From positions 1 through 11,404 of the forward strand of contig CANQHT010000035.1 in assembly GCA_947623705.1 (NCBI GenBank): 11,404 bases of DNA, in the 5' to 3' direction. Source of the DNA: an uncultured Bacilli bacterium (lineage in GTDB: Bacteria; Bacillota_I; Bacilli_A; RF39; UBA660). Position 1 is the first letter of the stretch; each line of letters opens with the position of its first letter. Below, in pieces: positions 1-5,933 of this stretch. Below the pieces are notes generated by a model that worked only from the letters and a program-made list of their open reading frames with translations, had not been told where the DNA came from and did not search any database. A program made the position numbers and the translations under genes.

Positions 1-14
1 ATCTACTATTTTTG

Positions 15-72
15 ATGTAACATTTTCACTAATTATTTGTTTATAAATTATGTAACATTTTTACTAATTATT
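15..72. repeat. Two copies of a 23-bp direct repeat, period 35 bp
   Basis: Copies lie at 15-37 and 50-72, starting ATGTAACATTTT and ending ACTAATTATT; they differ only at position 27 (C) versus 62 (T). The 12-bp stretch after each copy is not conserved. The repeats sit 3' of the AAA+ ATPase gene and its terminator. A further copy would end near base 2, so an array may continue to the left of the window, but bases 1-14 do not clearly match. The function is unknown; iteron-like protein binding sites or simple tandem duplication are both possible. Confidence 0.8.
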
Positions 73-73
73 C

Positions 74-97
74 ATAAAAAATAGGCTAATTTTAGCC
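74..97 (-). terminator. Intrinsic terminator of the AAA+ ATPase gene
   Basis: Read on the minus strand, GGCTAA and TTAGCC arms (92-97 and 84-89) form a short stem with a tiny loop, more realistically 5 bp around 4 nt. They are followed by a T-rich tract reading TATTTTTTAT. The stop codon of the gene (92-94) lies in the hairpin. Confidence 0.6.
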
Positions 98-1012
98 CAT
101 ATCGTTTAAATTAACATTTTCATTTTGAATAAAGTCTGCAAAATAAACTTTGAATTTTTCAATTTCTTTGACTCTTACATCATCATACACACTTTTAACG
201 TTACAAATTGCTTTATAAAAATGTTTGGTTGTAACTACTTTTTCATTATCATATAAAGCATAAGTAAAAGCATTAGCAAGAATTGTTAAACAAATATCCG
301 GATAACGACTAGATACTTCATAAATTCTTTTATATTCATCAGTCATATCTACAATAAATCTTAAAAATTTCTCGGTTTGATAAGGTTGATAATTAATTTT
401 TACCCCAATTTGTTTTTCTAATTTTGGAATTGTTCCCATTAAAATTTTAACTGTCGTATCTTTATCAGTTTCTAAAACATCAATCTTTTGAAATCTTCTT
501 AAAAATGCTCGATCTCTTAAAATGTAGGCTTCATATTCTTCATTAGTTGTGGCCCCGATCATCTTAATAAGGCCCCGATCTAAACTAGGTTTTAAAAGGT
601 TAGCAAAATCAATGCCCCCACTTCTACTAACTAAAAGATGGGTTTCATCAATAAATAGAATAGTCTTTTCCCGGGCCGCTATTTCTCGCATAATAGCATC
701 TAATTTTGACTGGGTATCTTTTTCATTCGTAGCAACCCCGATTAAACTTGCGACATTCATTTTAATAACACTCCACCCTTTTAAAGCATCAGGAACATTA
801 TTTTGTTGAATCCGATAAGCAAGTCCTTCCACTATTGCAGTTTTACCAATCCCAGCTTTACCTACTAAAAGAGCACTTTTTTCGGGAGTTAATAAAGTTA
901 AAATGCATTCTTTTATTTCTTCATCTCTTGCAATTGCCGGATCGGTTATATATTCTTTTTCGGTTAAATTTTCGCCATAAACATCAATTAAAGATAAAAC
1001 TTCTTCATTCAT
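92..1012 (-). CDS. Single-module ClpA/ClpB-type AAA+ ATPase
   Basis: A 306-residue protein corresponding to the first ATPase module (D1) of Hsp100 proteins. Visible elements are Walker A GKAGIGKT (51-58), Walker B ILFIDE (118-123), sensor-1 GATT (153-156) and the arginine-finger pair in FLRRFQ (R172, R173). It lacks the ClpN repeats, middle domain, second ATPase module and any obvious ClpP-binding loop, so it is far shorter than ClpA/B/C (about 750-850 aa). Where ClpB D1 has the substrate-gripping KYRG pore loop, this protein reads TNEK (95-98), so the pore tyrosine is missing. This argues against polypeptide threading and suggests a remodelling or regulatory ATPase (inference). The start is ATG with an AGGTGAT Shine-Dalgarno site 8 bases upstream. 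It is divergent from the CFI-box gene, which may be functionally related. Likely cytosolic. Confidence 0.85.
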   Translation of the reverse strand: MNEEVLSLIDVYGENLTEKEYITDPAIARDEEIKECILTLLTPEKSALLVGKAGIGKTAIVEGLAYRIQQNNVPDALKGWSVIKMNVASLIGVATNEKDTQSKLDAIMREIAAREKTILFIDETHLLVSRSGGIDFANLLKPSLDRGLIKMIGATTNEEYEAYILRDRAFLRRFQKIDVLETDKDTTVKILMGTIPKLEKQIGVKINYQPYQTEKFLRFIVDMTDEYKRIYEVSSRYPDICLTILANAFTYALYDNEKVVTTKHFYKAICNVKSVYDDVRVKEIEKFKVYFADFIQNENVNLNDMG

Positions 1013-1035
1013 TTTTTTAGATCACCTACAATAAA

Positions 1036-1064
1036 AGTATAGCATAATTTGACAAAAATGAAAA
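1036..1064 (-). promoter_or_regulatory. Promoter of the AAA+ ATPase gene
   Basis: Extended -10 TGC-TATACT (hexamer 1036-1041), 17-bp spacer, weak -35 TTTTCA (1059-1064). The predicted start near 1029 gives a leader of about 17 nt containing the Shine-Dalgarno site. The element overlaps the divergent plus-strand promoter. Confidence 0.6.
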
Positions 1065-1076
1065 ATGGTTTATAAT
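1049..1076 (+). promoter_or_regulatory. Consensus sigma-A promoter of the CFI-box gene
   Basis: -35 TTGACA (1049-1054), 16-bp spacer, -10 TATAAT (1071-1076): both hexamers match consensus exactly. The expected start is near 1083. The -35 lies inside the spacer of the opposing promoter, so the two cannot easily be occupied together. Confidence 0.85.
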
Positions 1077-1110
1077 ATATAGTTATATTTTTTAAGGGGG
1101 AATTTAAAAA

Positions 1111-1695
1111 ATGGCAAATTATGAAGAAATATGTGGTCATTGTTTATGGATTGATGAAAAGAATAAATCTAGATGGGGCGATGAATACTACTGCAATAAA
1201 AAATATCGGGGTGGATATCATTGTAAGACTGACCGGGGATGTCGTGACTTTGAACTTGATAAAAGCAAAGTAAATGAAAGTAGTTCAGGTTGTTATATTA
1301 CCACGATGATTTGTGATGTCTTAGGTTATGGGGATGATTGTGAATTACTTGTAACATTAAGAAATTTCCGAGATAACTATTTAAAAGTTAAACCAGAATA
1401 TTTACCACTTCTTTTAGAATATGATCAAGTGGGACCAGTTATCAGTGAAAATATTAAAAATTTTCCTAATAACATTAATTTAAGTATTCATACAGTTAAA
1501 AAATATTTATATCCATGTTTAATCGCTATCAATAATGAACAATATGAAGAAGCAATTCTTATTTATCAAGAAATGGTTTATTTCTTAAAAGAATTATTTA
1601 ACATTCCAGATTATACTATAAAAGTTCCGGAAAATATTAATTTAGAAACTTTAGGTAAAGGAAGAGTTAGAATCCAAAATAAAAGTGCTAATTAA
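1111..1695 (+). CDS. Cysteine-rich CFI-box domain protein
   Basis: A 194-residue soluble protein. The N-terminal 45 residues carry five cysteines (C8, C11 as CGHC, then C28, C38, C44), plausibly a small zinc-binding knuckle. Residues 60-91 carry the signature GCYITT...C...DDCELLVTLRNFRDNYL, matching the conserved core of CFI-box-CTERM proteins, where a GC(Y/F)(L/I)TT motif precedes a D-D/xC-xEL-xxLRxFRD segment. The molecular function of the family is not known to me. The C-terminal half is helical-looking and has no membrane segment. An AAGGGGG Shine-Dalgarno site at 1094-1100 and a consensus promoter support the start. It is divergent from the ClpB-like ATPase and convergent with the glycosyltransferase operon. 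Family assignment is fairly sure; the role is unknown. Confidence 0.8.
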   Translation: MANYEEICGHCLWIDEKNKSRWGDEYYCNKKYRGGYHCKTDRGCRDFELDKSKVNESSSGCYITTMICDVLGYGDDCELLVTLRNFRDNYLKVKPEYLPLLLEYDQVGPVISENIKNFPNNINLSIHTVKKYLYPCLIAINNEQYEEAILIYQEMVYFLKELFNIPDYTIKVPENINLETLGKGRVRIQNKSAN

Positions 1696-1705
1696 TGGCA
1701 CTTTT
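1681..1705. terminator. Bidirectional terminator between convergent genes
   Basis: Perfect 8-bp arms AAAAGTGC (1681-1688) and GCACTTTT (1698-1705) enclose a 9-nt loop. Both strands give a GC-containing stem running into T-rich sequence. The left arm and loop overlap the last codons and stop of the CFI-box gene. On the minus strand it lies just past the glycosyltransferase stop at 1711. Confidence 0.8.
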
Positions 1706-1710
1706 TATAT

Positions 1711-2787
1711 TTATTTAAAATTATTTTTAACAAATTCAACTAAATCTAAAGCGGAATTCTCATTAATAATCTTTTTTTGGTTAGTAATTAATTCTTTTTG
1801 CAATTTTGGATTATTTAATAATAATTCTAAAGATTTAACTACTTCATCTTCATTAGTGGCTTTTAAACTCATTTTATTACTTTCAAAAAAATTAGCATTA
1901 TAATTTTCGACACCCGGTATTGGCATCATATGAATTAAAGGTTTATGTAAAGTCGCTACTTCACTAGTGGTAAGACCGCCGGGTTTAGTAATAATTATAT
2001 CGGCACTGGCCATATAATCTTGCATATTCGTAGTATAACCTAAAACTAAAAGATTAGTACAATTTAATTCTTTTAAAGAAGTATATAATTTTTGATTATT
2101 ACCACAGATAACTATAAAATAAACTTTGGAAAATTTATTTATTAACAATTTAATAAGATTGACCATTTTACCAAAGCCCATACTCCCTGATGTAATTAGA
2201 ACTTTCGGATACTTTGTTTTAAAATCAATTATTTTAGTCTTTTTAAAACTTGAAGCAACGGGTATACCAAAAGGAAGCAATATATCTTTACTTATACCTT
2301 TTTTGATAAAATCACTTGCTAATAATTTACTTGGAATGACAAAATAATCCGGATTAGTTTCATTCCAAAACGGAATACATTCATAATCTGTGGCCACATT
2401 GATAAATTTTATTGGGTATTCTTTTTTAATCTCGGTTAAAGCCATACTGGGAAATAAATGGGTACAAATAATTAAATCATAATGATTATCTTCAATATAC
2501 TTAATTAATTTTTCTTTACCAAGTTTATTTAAAAGATACACTGGTGATGTTATATTCGTTTTATTATAAAGTTCCCCAATTTTATAAACTTCTTTAAAAA
2601 CTGTCCCCTTACCTTTAGTAGAGTCTAAATATAATTTTTCAATTAAAGAAGATGCTTTTTCATCAATTAAATCTAGATAATTTTGATAATGACAGGTGAT
2701 ATTGGCACCAGCAAATTCTTTTTCAATATAATGGGCACAAGCATTGTGTCCTCCACCCGTACTACATGATAACACTAATATTTTCAT
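1711..2787 (-). CDS. GT28/MGDG-synthase-family glycolipid glycosyltransferase
   Basis: A 358-residue GT-B glycosyltransferase of the monogalactosyldiacylglycerol-synthase / UgtP (YpfP) family. These enzymes transfer a sugar from a UDP donor to diacylglycerol at the inner face of the membrane, making glycolipids and, in Firmicutes, lipoteichoic-acid anchors. Visible signatures are the N-terminal STGGGH (9-14), the inter-domain GSMG (201-204), and the donor-site KPGGLTTSE (268-276) followed by PGVENYNA (291-298). Its length is close to UgtP (about 380). The ATG overlaps the TGA of the upstream CmpB-like gene (ATGA), and a GGAG site lies 6 nt upstream inside that gene, so translation is probably coupled. 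The sugar (glucose or galactose) and processivity cannot be read from sequence. Confidence 0.88.
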   Translation of the reverse strand: MKILVLSCSTGGGHNACAHYIEKEFAGANITCHYQNYLDLIDEKASSLIEKLYLDSTKGKGTVFKEVYKIGELYNKTNITSPVYLLNKLGKEKLIKYIEDNHYDLIICTHLFPSMALTEIKKEYPIKFINVATDYECIPFWNETNPDYFVIPSKLLASDFIKKGISKDILLPFGIPVASSFKKTKIIDFKTKYPKVLITSGSMGFGKMVNLIKLLINKFSKVYFIVICGNNQKLYTSLKELNCTNLLVLGYTTNMQDYMASADIIITKPGGLTTSEVATLHKPLIHMMPIPGVENYNANFFESNKMSLKATNEDEVVKSLELLLNNPKLQKELITNQKKIINENSALDLVEFVKNNFK

Positions 2788-3416
2788 TCGCTACTCCAAT
2801 TGTTATTAAACATATTTTTTAAATAATCTCGATTAAATGTCTTATCTAATACCTCTTCATATTTATTTTTAGGAGGTATCCCCTTCTCCCAAGCCTTCGC
2901 TCTTTCTACTGCACTTATGGTAAGTAATATATCAAACATTAAAAATACTAATAAACAAATCATAACAATTTGGCCTACTTTTTTATTTATCTTATCAATT
3001 AATTTTTGAATCCAAGGATAAGCATACTTAATCCAACCCAAACCAAGAAATCCCCAGAAAATAGAATACATTAACGCAATTCGGCCATTAATATTTAAAA
3101 ATTTTTCAGAATAATCCCAAGCCGGAAAACCAATAACTAATTCCATACCCCAACTCATAATATATTCTAAAATAGAACCCCCAATAAAACTTAATAAAAA
3201 TACTTTAATTGGTGAATCATCTTTAAACCGATATAAAAGAATAGTAAAAACTACCGCACAAATCCCATAAGCAAAATTAAAGGGACCGATAACTACTGCA
3301 CTATGATTAATTAAGACGCCTTTTTTGAAAAAAGTCCATAAAAATTCGATAACATAACCTAAAAGGCTTGAAAATAAAAAGATATAAAACATATTGTAAA
3401 AATTTAATTTCTTCAT
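2784..3416 (-). CDS. CmpB-like (PF06541) multi-pass membrane protein
   Basis: A 210-residue protein of the 'putative ABC-transporter type IV / CmpB' family, whose function is unproven. Hydrophobic segments lie near 8-27, 42-62, 70-90, 113-133 and 148-170. Family hallmarks are GYVIEFLW (20-27), GPFNFAYG (44-51), GSILEY (80-85), and AWDYSEKFLNINGRIAL (99-115) with the following WGFLGLGW. A longer GTG reading (to 3440) exists, but that GTG lies between the -35 and -10 of the gene's own promoter, so I chose the ATG at 3416. No Shine-Dalgarno site precedes it; the transcript probably begins only about 8 nt upstream. The TGA stop overlaps the start of the glycosyltransferase gene. The coupled pair suggests a role in envelope lipid or polymer supply (inference). 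Confidence 0.85.
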   Translation of the reverse strand: MKKLNFYNMFYIFLFSSLLGYVIEFLWTFFKKGVLINHSAVVIGPFNFAYGICAVVFTILLYRFKDDSPIKVFLLSFIGGSILEYIMSWGMELVIGFPAWDYSEKFLNINGRIALMYSIFWGFLGLGWIKYAYPWIQKLIDKINKKVGQIVMICLLVFLMFDILLTISAVERAKAWEKGIPPKNKYEEVLDKTFNRDYLKNMFNNNWSSE

Positions 3417-3430
3417 ATTATCACAAAAAA

Positions 3431-3459
3431 AGTATAACACGATTAAATGTTATTGTAAA
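3431..3459 (-). promoter_or_regulatory. Promoter of the CmpB-like / glycosyltransferase pair
   Basis: -35 TTTACA (3454-3459), 17-bp spacer, extended -10 TGT-TATACT (hexamer 3431-3436). The predicted start near 3424 is only about 8 nt before the ATG at 3416, giving a nearly leaderless mRNA. This is why the GTG at 3438-3440 is not used as the start. Confidence 0.75.
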
Positions 3460-3471
3460 TTAAAGAGATAA

Positions 3472-3699
3472 TTACTTGACATTATTATATACTTCAAAAC
3501 CAAATATTTGAATTATTAAACCTTCTGCATACTTACTTCTATCATCTTCATTTTTGTTTTTTAAAGAATGGACCTTAGTTATTTTATAAAGAATAGCATT
3601 ATACTCTACTGAACCTCCATCTTTTAAATGTTTAGGTATAGGTACAATTAAAATTAATAAAAAGACAATAGTTAAAATAATTATTATTTTCTTATGCAT
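3472..3699 (-). CDS. Small membrane-anchored hypothetical protein
   Basis: A 75-residue protein with one N-terminal hydrophobic segment (about 4-20) preceded by lysines, then a short polar domain predicted to lie outside the membrane. The segment VPIPKHLKDGGSVEYNAILY (19-38), with the following KITKVHSL, and the C-terminal IFGFEVYNN resemble a recurring family of uncharacterised small Firmicute proteins (recalled, not searched). The start is supported by an AGGGGAT Shine-Dalgarno site, part of which forms the stop region of the upstream YjbR-like gene. The 12-bp gap to that gene indicates one operon. No function can be assigned. The CmpB promoter begins just past its stop, and no terminator is visible there. 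Confidence 0.75.
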   Translation of the reverse strand: MHKKIIIILTIVFLLILIVPIPKHLKDGGSVEYNAILYKITKVHSLKNKNEDDRSKYAEGLIIQIFGFEVYNNVK

Positions 3700-3711
3700 A
3701 TTTTCATCCCC

Positions 3712-4383
3712 TTATTTTTTTATAGATAATTCATAACTGATATCAATTAATTTATAAATTTCTTTTAAAGAAACACTACCATCTAACTTTATAGTTAACC
3801 AACTATTTTTATTCATATGATAACCCGGAAATATTTTTTTATTATCTACTATATTTTTAATATCTTCTTTCGAATATCTTAAATCGATAATTTCTATTTT
3901 TTTATTTCCTTTAATTCCTAATTTATTTTCATCAATTGTCAAAATTAAACCATACCATTTCTTATTTTGTTTATTCCGCCAGATAGCATTATCGGGAAAC
4001 TTTTCCCATAAAAATTCTAAATCATCATAATATTTTTCTTTAATATATTTAATTACTTCTTTTGTTTGTTCACTTTTAAAGATATTAGAATTAGTACATT
4101 TATTAATTACCTCATTTATAACTAAATTATATTCATCTTTGACTTTACCAACAAAGTCTCCAGAAGAATCTTGGACATCCGCTAGAATGTATCCTTCGTT
4201 TGTTATTGTATCAATTACTTTTGAAGTTTGTTGATCTTTAGTTATTTCTATAATTACTTTAAAATGATTATTACAAATATCTACTTCATAAATATAACTA
4301 TTTTTCTCTTTAACAAAACCATATTCTAATAATTTAGAATAATTAATTTCTCTATTTTCAAAATTTTTACTTAAATTACGCAT
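3712..4383 (-). CDS. MmcQ/YjbR family protein
   Basis: A 223-residue protein of the MmcQ/YjbR family (CyaY-like fold, often described as DNA-binding, biological role unclear). The C-terminal part (about 113-220) carries the family pattern: YIKEKYYDDLEFLWEKFPDN, then AIWRNKQNKKWYGLIL, IEIIDLRYS, IFPGYHMNKNSWLTIKLDG and a closing helix. The N-terminal part (15-95), with LLEYGF and a Y-EV strand region, matches the longer two-part members, so the protein is full length. The start is supported by AAGGA 8 nt upstream. A promoter with two perfect hexamers (4454-4483) precedes it, with a leader of about 64 nt. It probably heads the operon with the small membrane protein, and possibly reads on into the CmpB-like pair. 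Confidence 0.88.
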   Translation of the reverse strand: MRNLSKNFENREINYSKLLEYGFVKEKNSYIYEVDICNNHFKVIIEITKDQQTSKVIDTITNEGYILADVQDSSGDFVGKVKDEYNLVINEVINKCTNSNIFKSEQTKEVIKYIKEKYYDDLEFLWEKFPDNAIWRNKQNKKWYGLILTIDENKLGIKGNKKIEIIDLRYSKEDIKNIVDNKKIFPGYHMNKNSWLTIKLDGSVSLKEIYKLIDISYELSIKK

Positions 4384-4453
4384 TATATCATTCCTTAATT
4401 TATTATTGATATTGCTTTTAAAACATTCTACATTTTTTAAATTTTATAATTCA

Positions 4454-4483
4454 ATTATACTTAACTACTAATTAGGTTGTCAA
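4454..4483 (-). promoter_or_regulatory. Promoter of the MmcQ/YjbR operon
   Basis: -35 TTGACA (4478-4483), 18-bp spacer, -10 TATAAT (4454-4459). Both hexamers match consensus. It faces away from the toxin-antitoxin promoter in the same 221-bp intergenic region. Confidence 0.8.
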
Positions 4484-4527
4484 CGCCAAATAAATATTAT
4501 TAAAAATTAAATTATGCATATACTAAT

Positions 4528-4549
4528 AATGACAATGTAATGATAATGT
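4528..4549. promoter_or_regulatory. Candidate antitoxin operator: tandem 11-bp repeats
   Basis: AATGACAATGT (4528-4538) is followed directly by AATGATAATGT (4539-4549), with one mismatch, ending at the base before the -35 of the antitoxin promoter. An imperfect palindrome TGTTGATTAACA (4549-4560) overlaps the -35. RHH antitoxins commonly repress their own promoter by binding repeats of this size. Binding here is inferred. Confidence 0.4.
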
Positions 4550-4550
4550 G

Positions 4551-4579
4551 TTGATTAACATTTAATTATTTGTTATAAT
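4551..4579 (+). promoter_or_regulatory. Promoter of the toxin-antitoxin operon
   Basis: -35 TTGATT (4551-4556), 17-bp spacer, extended -10 TGT-TATAAT (hexamer 4574-4579). The expected start is near 4586. The Shine-Dalgarno site GAGGGA (4595-4600) precedes the ATG at 4605. Confidence 0.8.
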
Positions 4580-4604
4580 ATTTTAGAAGAAAGCGAGGGA
4601 TAAT

Positions 4605-4892
4605 ATGGAAAGTACTTCAAATTCTACTAATTTAAATATTAGAGTTGATAGTAATCTAAAAAAAGATGCAGAAGATTTATTTAAAAGACTAGGTCTTAAT
4701 TTAAGTAGCGCCATTAATGTATTTTTAACTCAAAGTGTTAGAGAACAAGCCATACCATTTGAAATACATGAAGATAGACCAAACAAAAAATTACTTAAAG
4801 CTTTAAAAGAAGCAGAAAAAATGCAAAAACATCCAGAAAAGTATAAGGGATATCATAACATTGATGAACTTTTTGAGGATTTGTTGAAATAG
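4605..4892 (+). CDS. dinJ: RelB/DinJ family antitoxin
   Basis: A 95-residue antitoxin. Residues 8-50 form the ribbon-helix-helix DNA-binding part (NLNIRVDSNLKKDAEDLFKR followed by LGLNLSSAINVFLTQSV), typical of DinJ/RelB. The charged C-terminal half (53-95) with PFEIHEDRPNKK and a helical tail is the part that usually wraps and blocks the toxin. It is expected to dimerise, neutralise the RNase partner and repress its own promoter. It is followed after 8 bp by the YafQ-type toxin frame, whose Shine-Dalgarno site overlaps the antitoxin TAG stop. The antitoxin itself looks intact, which is notable because the toxin carries a nonsense codon. Confidence 0.92.
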   Translation: MESTSNSTNLNIRVDSNLKKDAEDLFKRLGLNLSSAINVFLTQSVREQAIPFEIHEDRPNKKLLKALKEAEKMQKHPEKYKGYHNIDELFEDLLK

Positions 4893-4900
4893 GAGACATT

Positions 4901-5182
4901 ATGTATGAGGTAAAATATTCATCTGTTTTCAAAAAAGAACTAAAACGTATGGTAAAACAATGAAAGGACATTAACAAATTAAAAAATATTGTTAAAAAAT
5001 TAGCTAATTTGGAAGAATTAGATCCAAAATACCATAATCATGCTTTACAAAATAGTAAAAAATATAAAAATTGTAACGAATTACATATTGAACCAGATTG
5101 GTTATTAGTGTATAAGTATATTAATGATAATACCCTTGTTTTATTATTAGTTGAAACCGGTTCTCATTCAAATTTATTTTAA
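4901..5182 (+). pseudogene. yafQ: YafQ/RelE-family mRNA interferase toxin with in-frame TGA
   Basis: Read through its TGA, this frame encodes 93 residues, the normal size for YafQ (about 92), a ribosome-dependent RNase. It begins with ATG at 4901 behind a good AGGAG (4891-4895). Codon 21 (4961-4963) is TGA, between KQ and KDINKL. Downstream the frame is undamaged to the TAA at 5180, with residues aligning to the YafQ active site: H47, H62, D66, W67 (in LHIEPDW), H89 and F93 (in GSHSNLF). A single base change from GGA, CGA or AGA would explain the TGA. Trp at codon 67 is TGG, as is every Trp in neighbouring genes, so a UGA=Trp code is unlikely. It is probably a recent inactivation. Readthrough or a sequencing error remain possible. 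Confidence 0.85.
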
Positions 5183-5211
5183 ATTTTTTAATTAGATTTT
5201 TCTACAATTTC

Positions 5212-5239
5212 ACTTTCAATTAATTTTGAAAGTTTTTTA
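5212..5239 (+). terminator. Terminator of the toxin-antitoxin operon
   Basis: Perfect 8-bp arms ACTTTCAA (5212-5219) and TTGAAAGT (5226-5233) with a 6-nt loop, followed by six T (5234-5239). The minus-strand reading lacks a T tract, so it mainly serves the plus strand. Confidence 0.8.
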
Positions 5240-5243
5240 TTAC

Positions 5244-5861
5244 TTATCTTCCACACATACCATCTTCATAGTTGACTAAATAATTACCAATATAAACATC
5301 TTTATTACCTTCAATAGTATTACAAGTAATTATAGTTATATCTTTTTCTTTTGACTTATATATTTTAGTACCTCCATCATATAATGCTCCGTCTAGTTCT
5401 AAATTATCGGTAATCTTTTTTAAAGCATTATCTAGAGTAATATTATCATTTGTTAAAAATGTTCTTAAATTCATAGTTTTGTCTTTGGTAACATAAAATT
5501 CTTTAATATTACTAGCTAAATATATTTGTCTACTATCAGAAAAATAATATTTATTAAATTTTATATTATCATAATCTTCTTCATATTCTGAATAATAGAA
5601 ATCAAATTGTTGTTTATCTTCTGTATTTTCACTAAATAATCTTGGTTCCCACTTAAATAAGGCTTTTTTATTTCCAGTATTATAATAGTAAGTATCAACT
5701 AAAATTCCTTTATCAATATAATTAATATTGCCATTATCTAAATTCTCTCTTACTTTTAATATTGGACTATTATCAAATATTTTAGCTTGCAAAGTATCAA
5801 AAATGATAAGTAAAGCAAGAACTCCCAAAACAATTAAAATAATTTTTAAACTTTTTTTCAT
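5244..5861 (-). CDS. Membrane-anchored protein of unknown function
   Basis: A 205-residue protein with a lysine-rich start and one hydrophobic segment (about 5-22), then a polar domain predicted to be extracytoplasmic. There is no lipobox cysteine. Conserved-looking stretches are DNSPILKVRENL (30-41), YIDKGILVDTYYY (48-60) and, near the end, YDGGTKIYKSK (161-171) and IITCNTIEGNKDVYIGN (177-193). C180 and C203 could form a disulfide. It resembles hypothetical exported proteins of Firmicutes, but I cannot name a domain. It follows the VanS-like kinase on the same strand by 72 bp and also has its own promoter candidate and a strong GGAGGAG site. It could be a partner or target of the adjacent two-component system (inference only). 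Confidence 0.75.
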   Translation of the reverse strand: MKKSLKIILIVLGVLALLIIFDTLQAKIFDNSPILKVRENLDNGNINYIDKGILVDTYYYNTGNKKALFKWEPRLFSENTEDKQQFDFYYSEYEEDYDNIKFNKYYFSDSRQIYLASNIKEFYVTKDKTMNLRTFLTNDNITLDNALKKITDNLELDGALYDGGTKIYKSKEKDITIITCNTIEGNKDVYIGNYLVNYEDGMCGR

Positions 5862-5883
5862 AACTCCTCCACTATTTAATTTA

Positions 5884-5912
5884 ATTATACTCTATAATTT
5901 ATTAAAAACCAA
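5884..5912 (-). promoter_or_regulatory. Promoter candidate for the 205-residue membrane protein
   Basis: -10 TATAAT (5884-5889), 17-bp spacer, moderate -35 TTGGTT (5907-5912), just past the kinase stop. It would give a leader of about 16 nt containing the GGAGGAG site, so the gene may be expressed separately from the two-component operon. Confidence 0.55.
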
Positions 5913-5933
5913 TTCCTTTATTATTACTTTCAA

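Noticed and set aside
15..84. CRISPR array at the left edge.
   Set aside because: Only two repeats, with 12-bp gaps too short for spacers, and no cas gene is visible.
3417..3440. GTG start giving the CmpB-like protein eight extra residues.
   Set aside because: The GTG lies between the -35 and -10 of a strong promoter, upstream of the expected transcription start, and the family begins near the MKKLNFYN start.
4961..4963. Reading the toxin TGA as Trp (mycoplasma code) or as Gly (as in some candidate phyla).
   Set aside because: All other Trp codons seen are TGG and no other gene contains an internal TGA; one isolated TGA is better explained by a point mutation.
4795..4977. Minus-strand open frame across the antitoxin-toxin junction and similar plus-strand frames within 549-1020, 2126-2347 and 5728-6087.
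   Set aside because: They lie opposite clear conserved genes, lack ribosome sites and encode low-complexity peptides without family resemblance.
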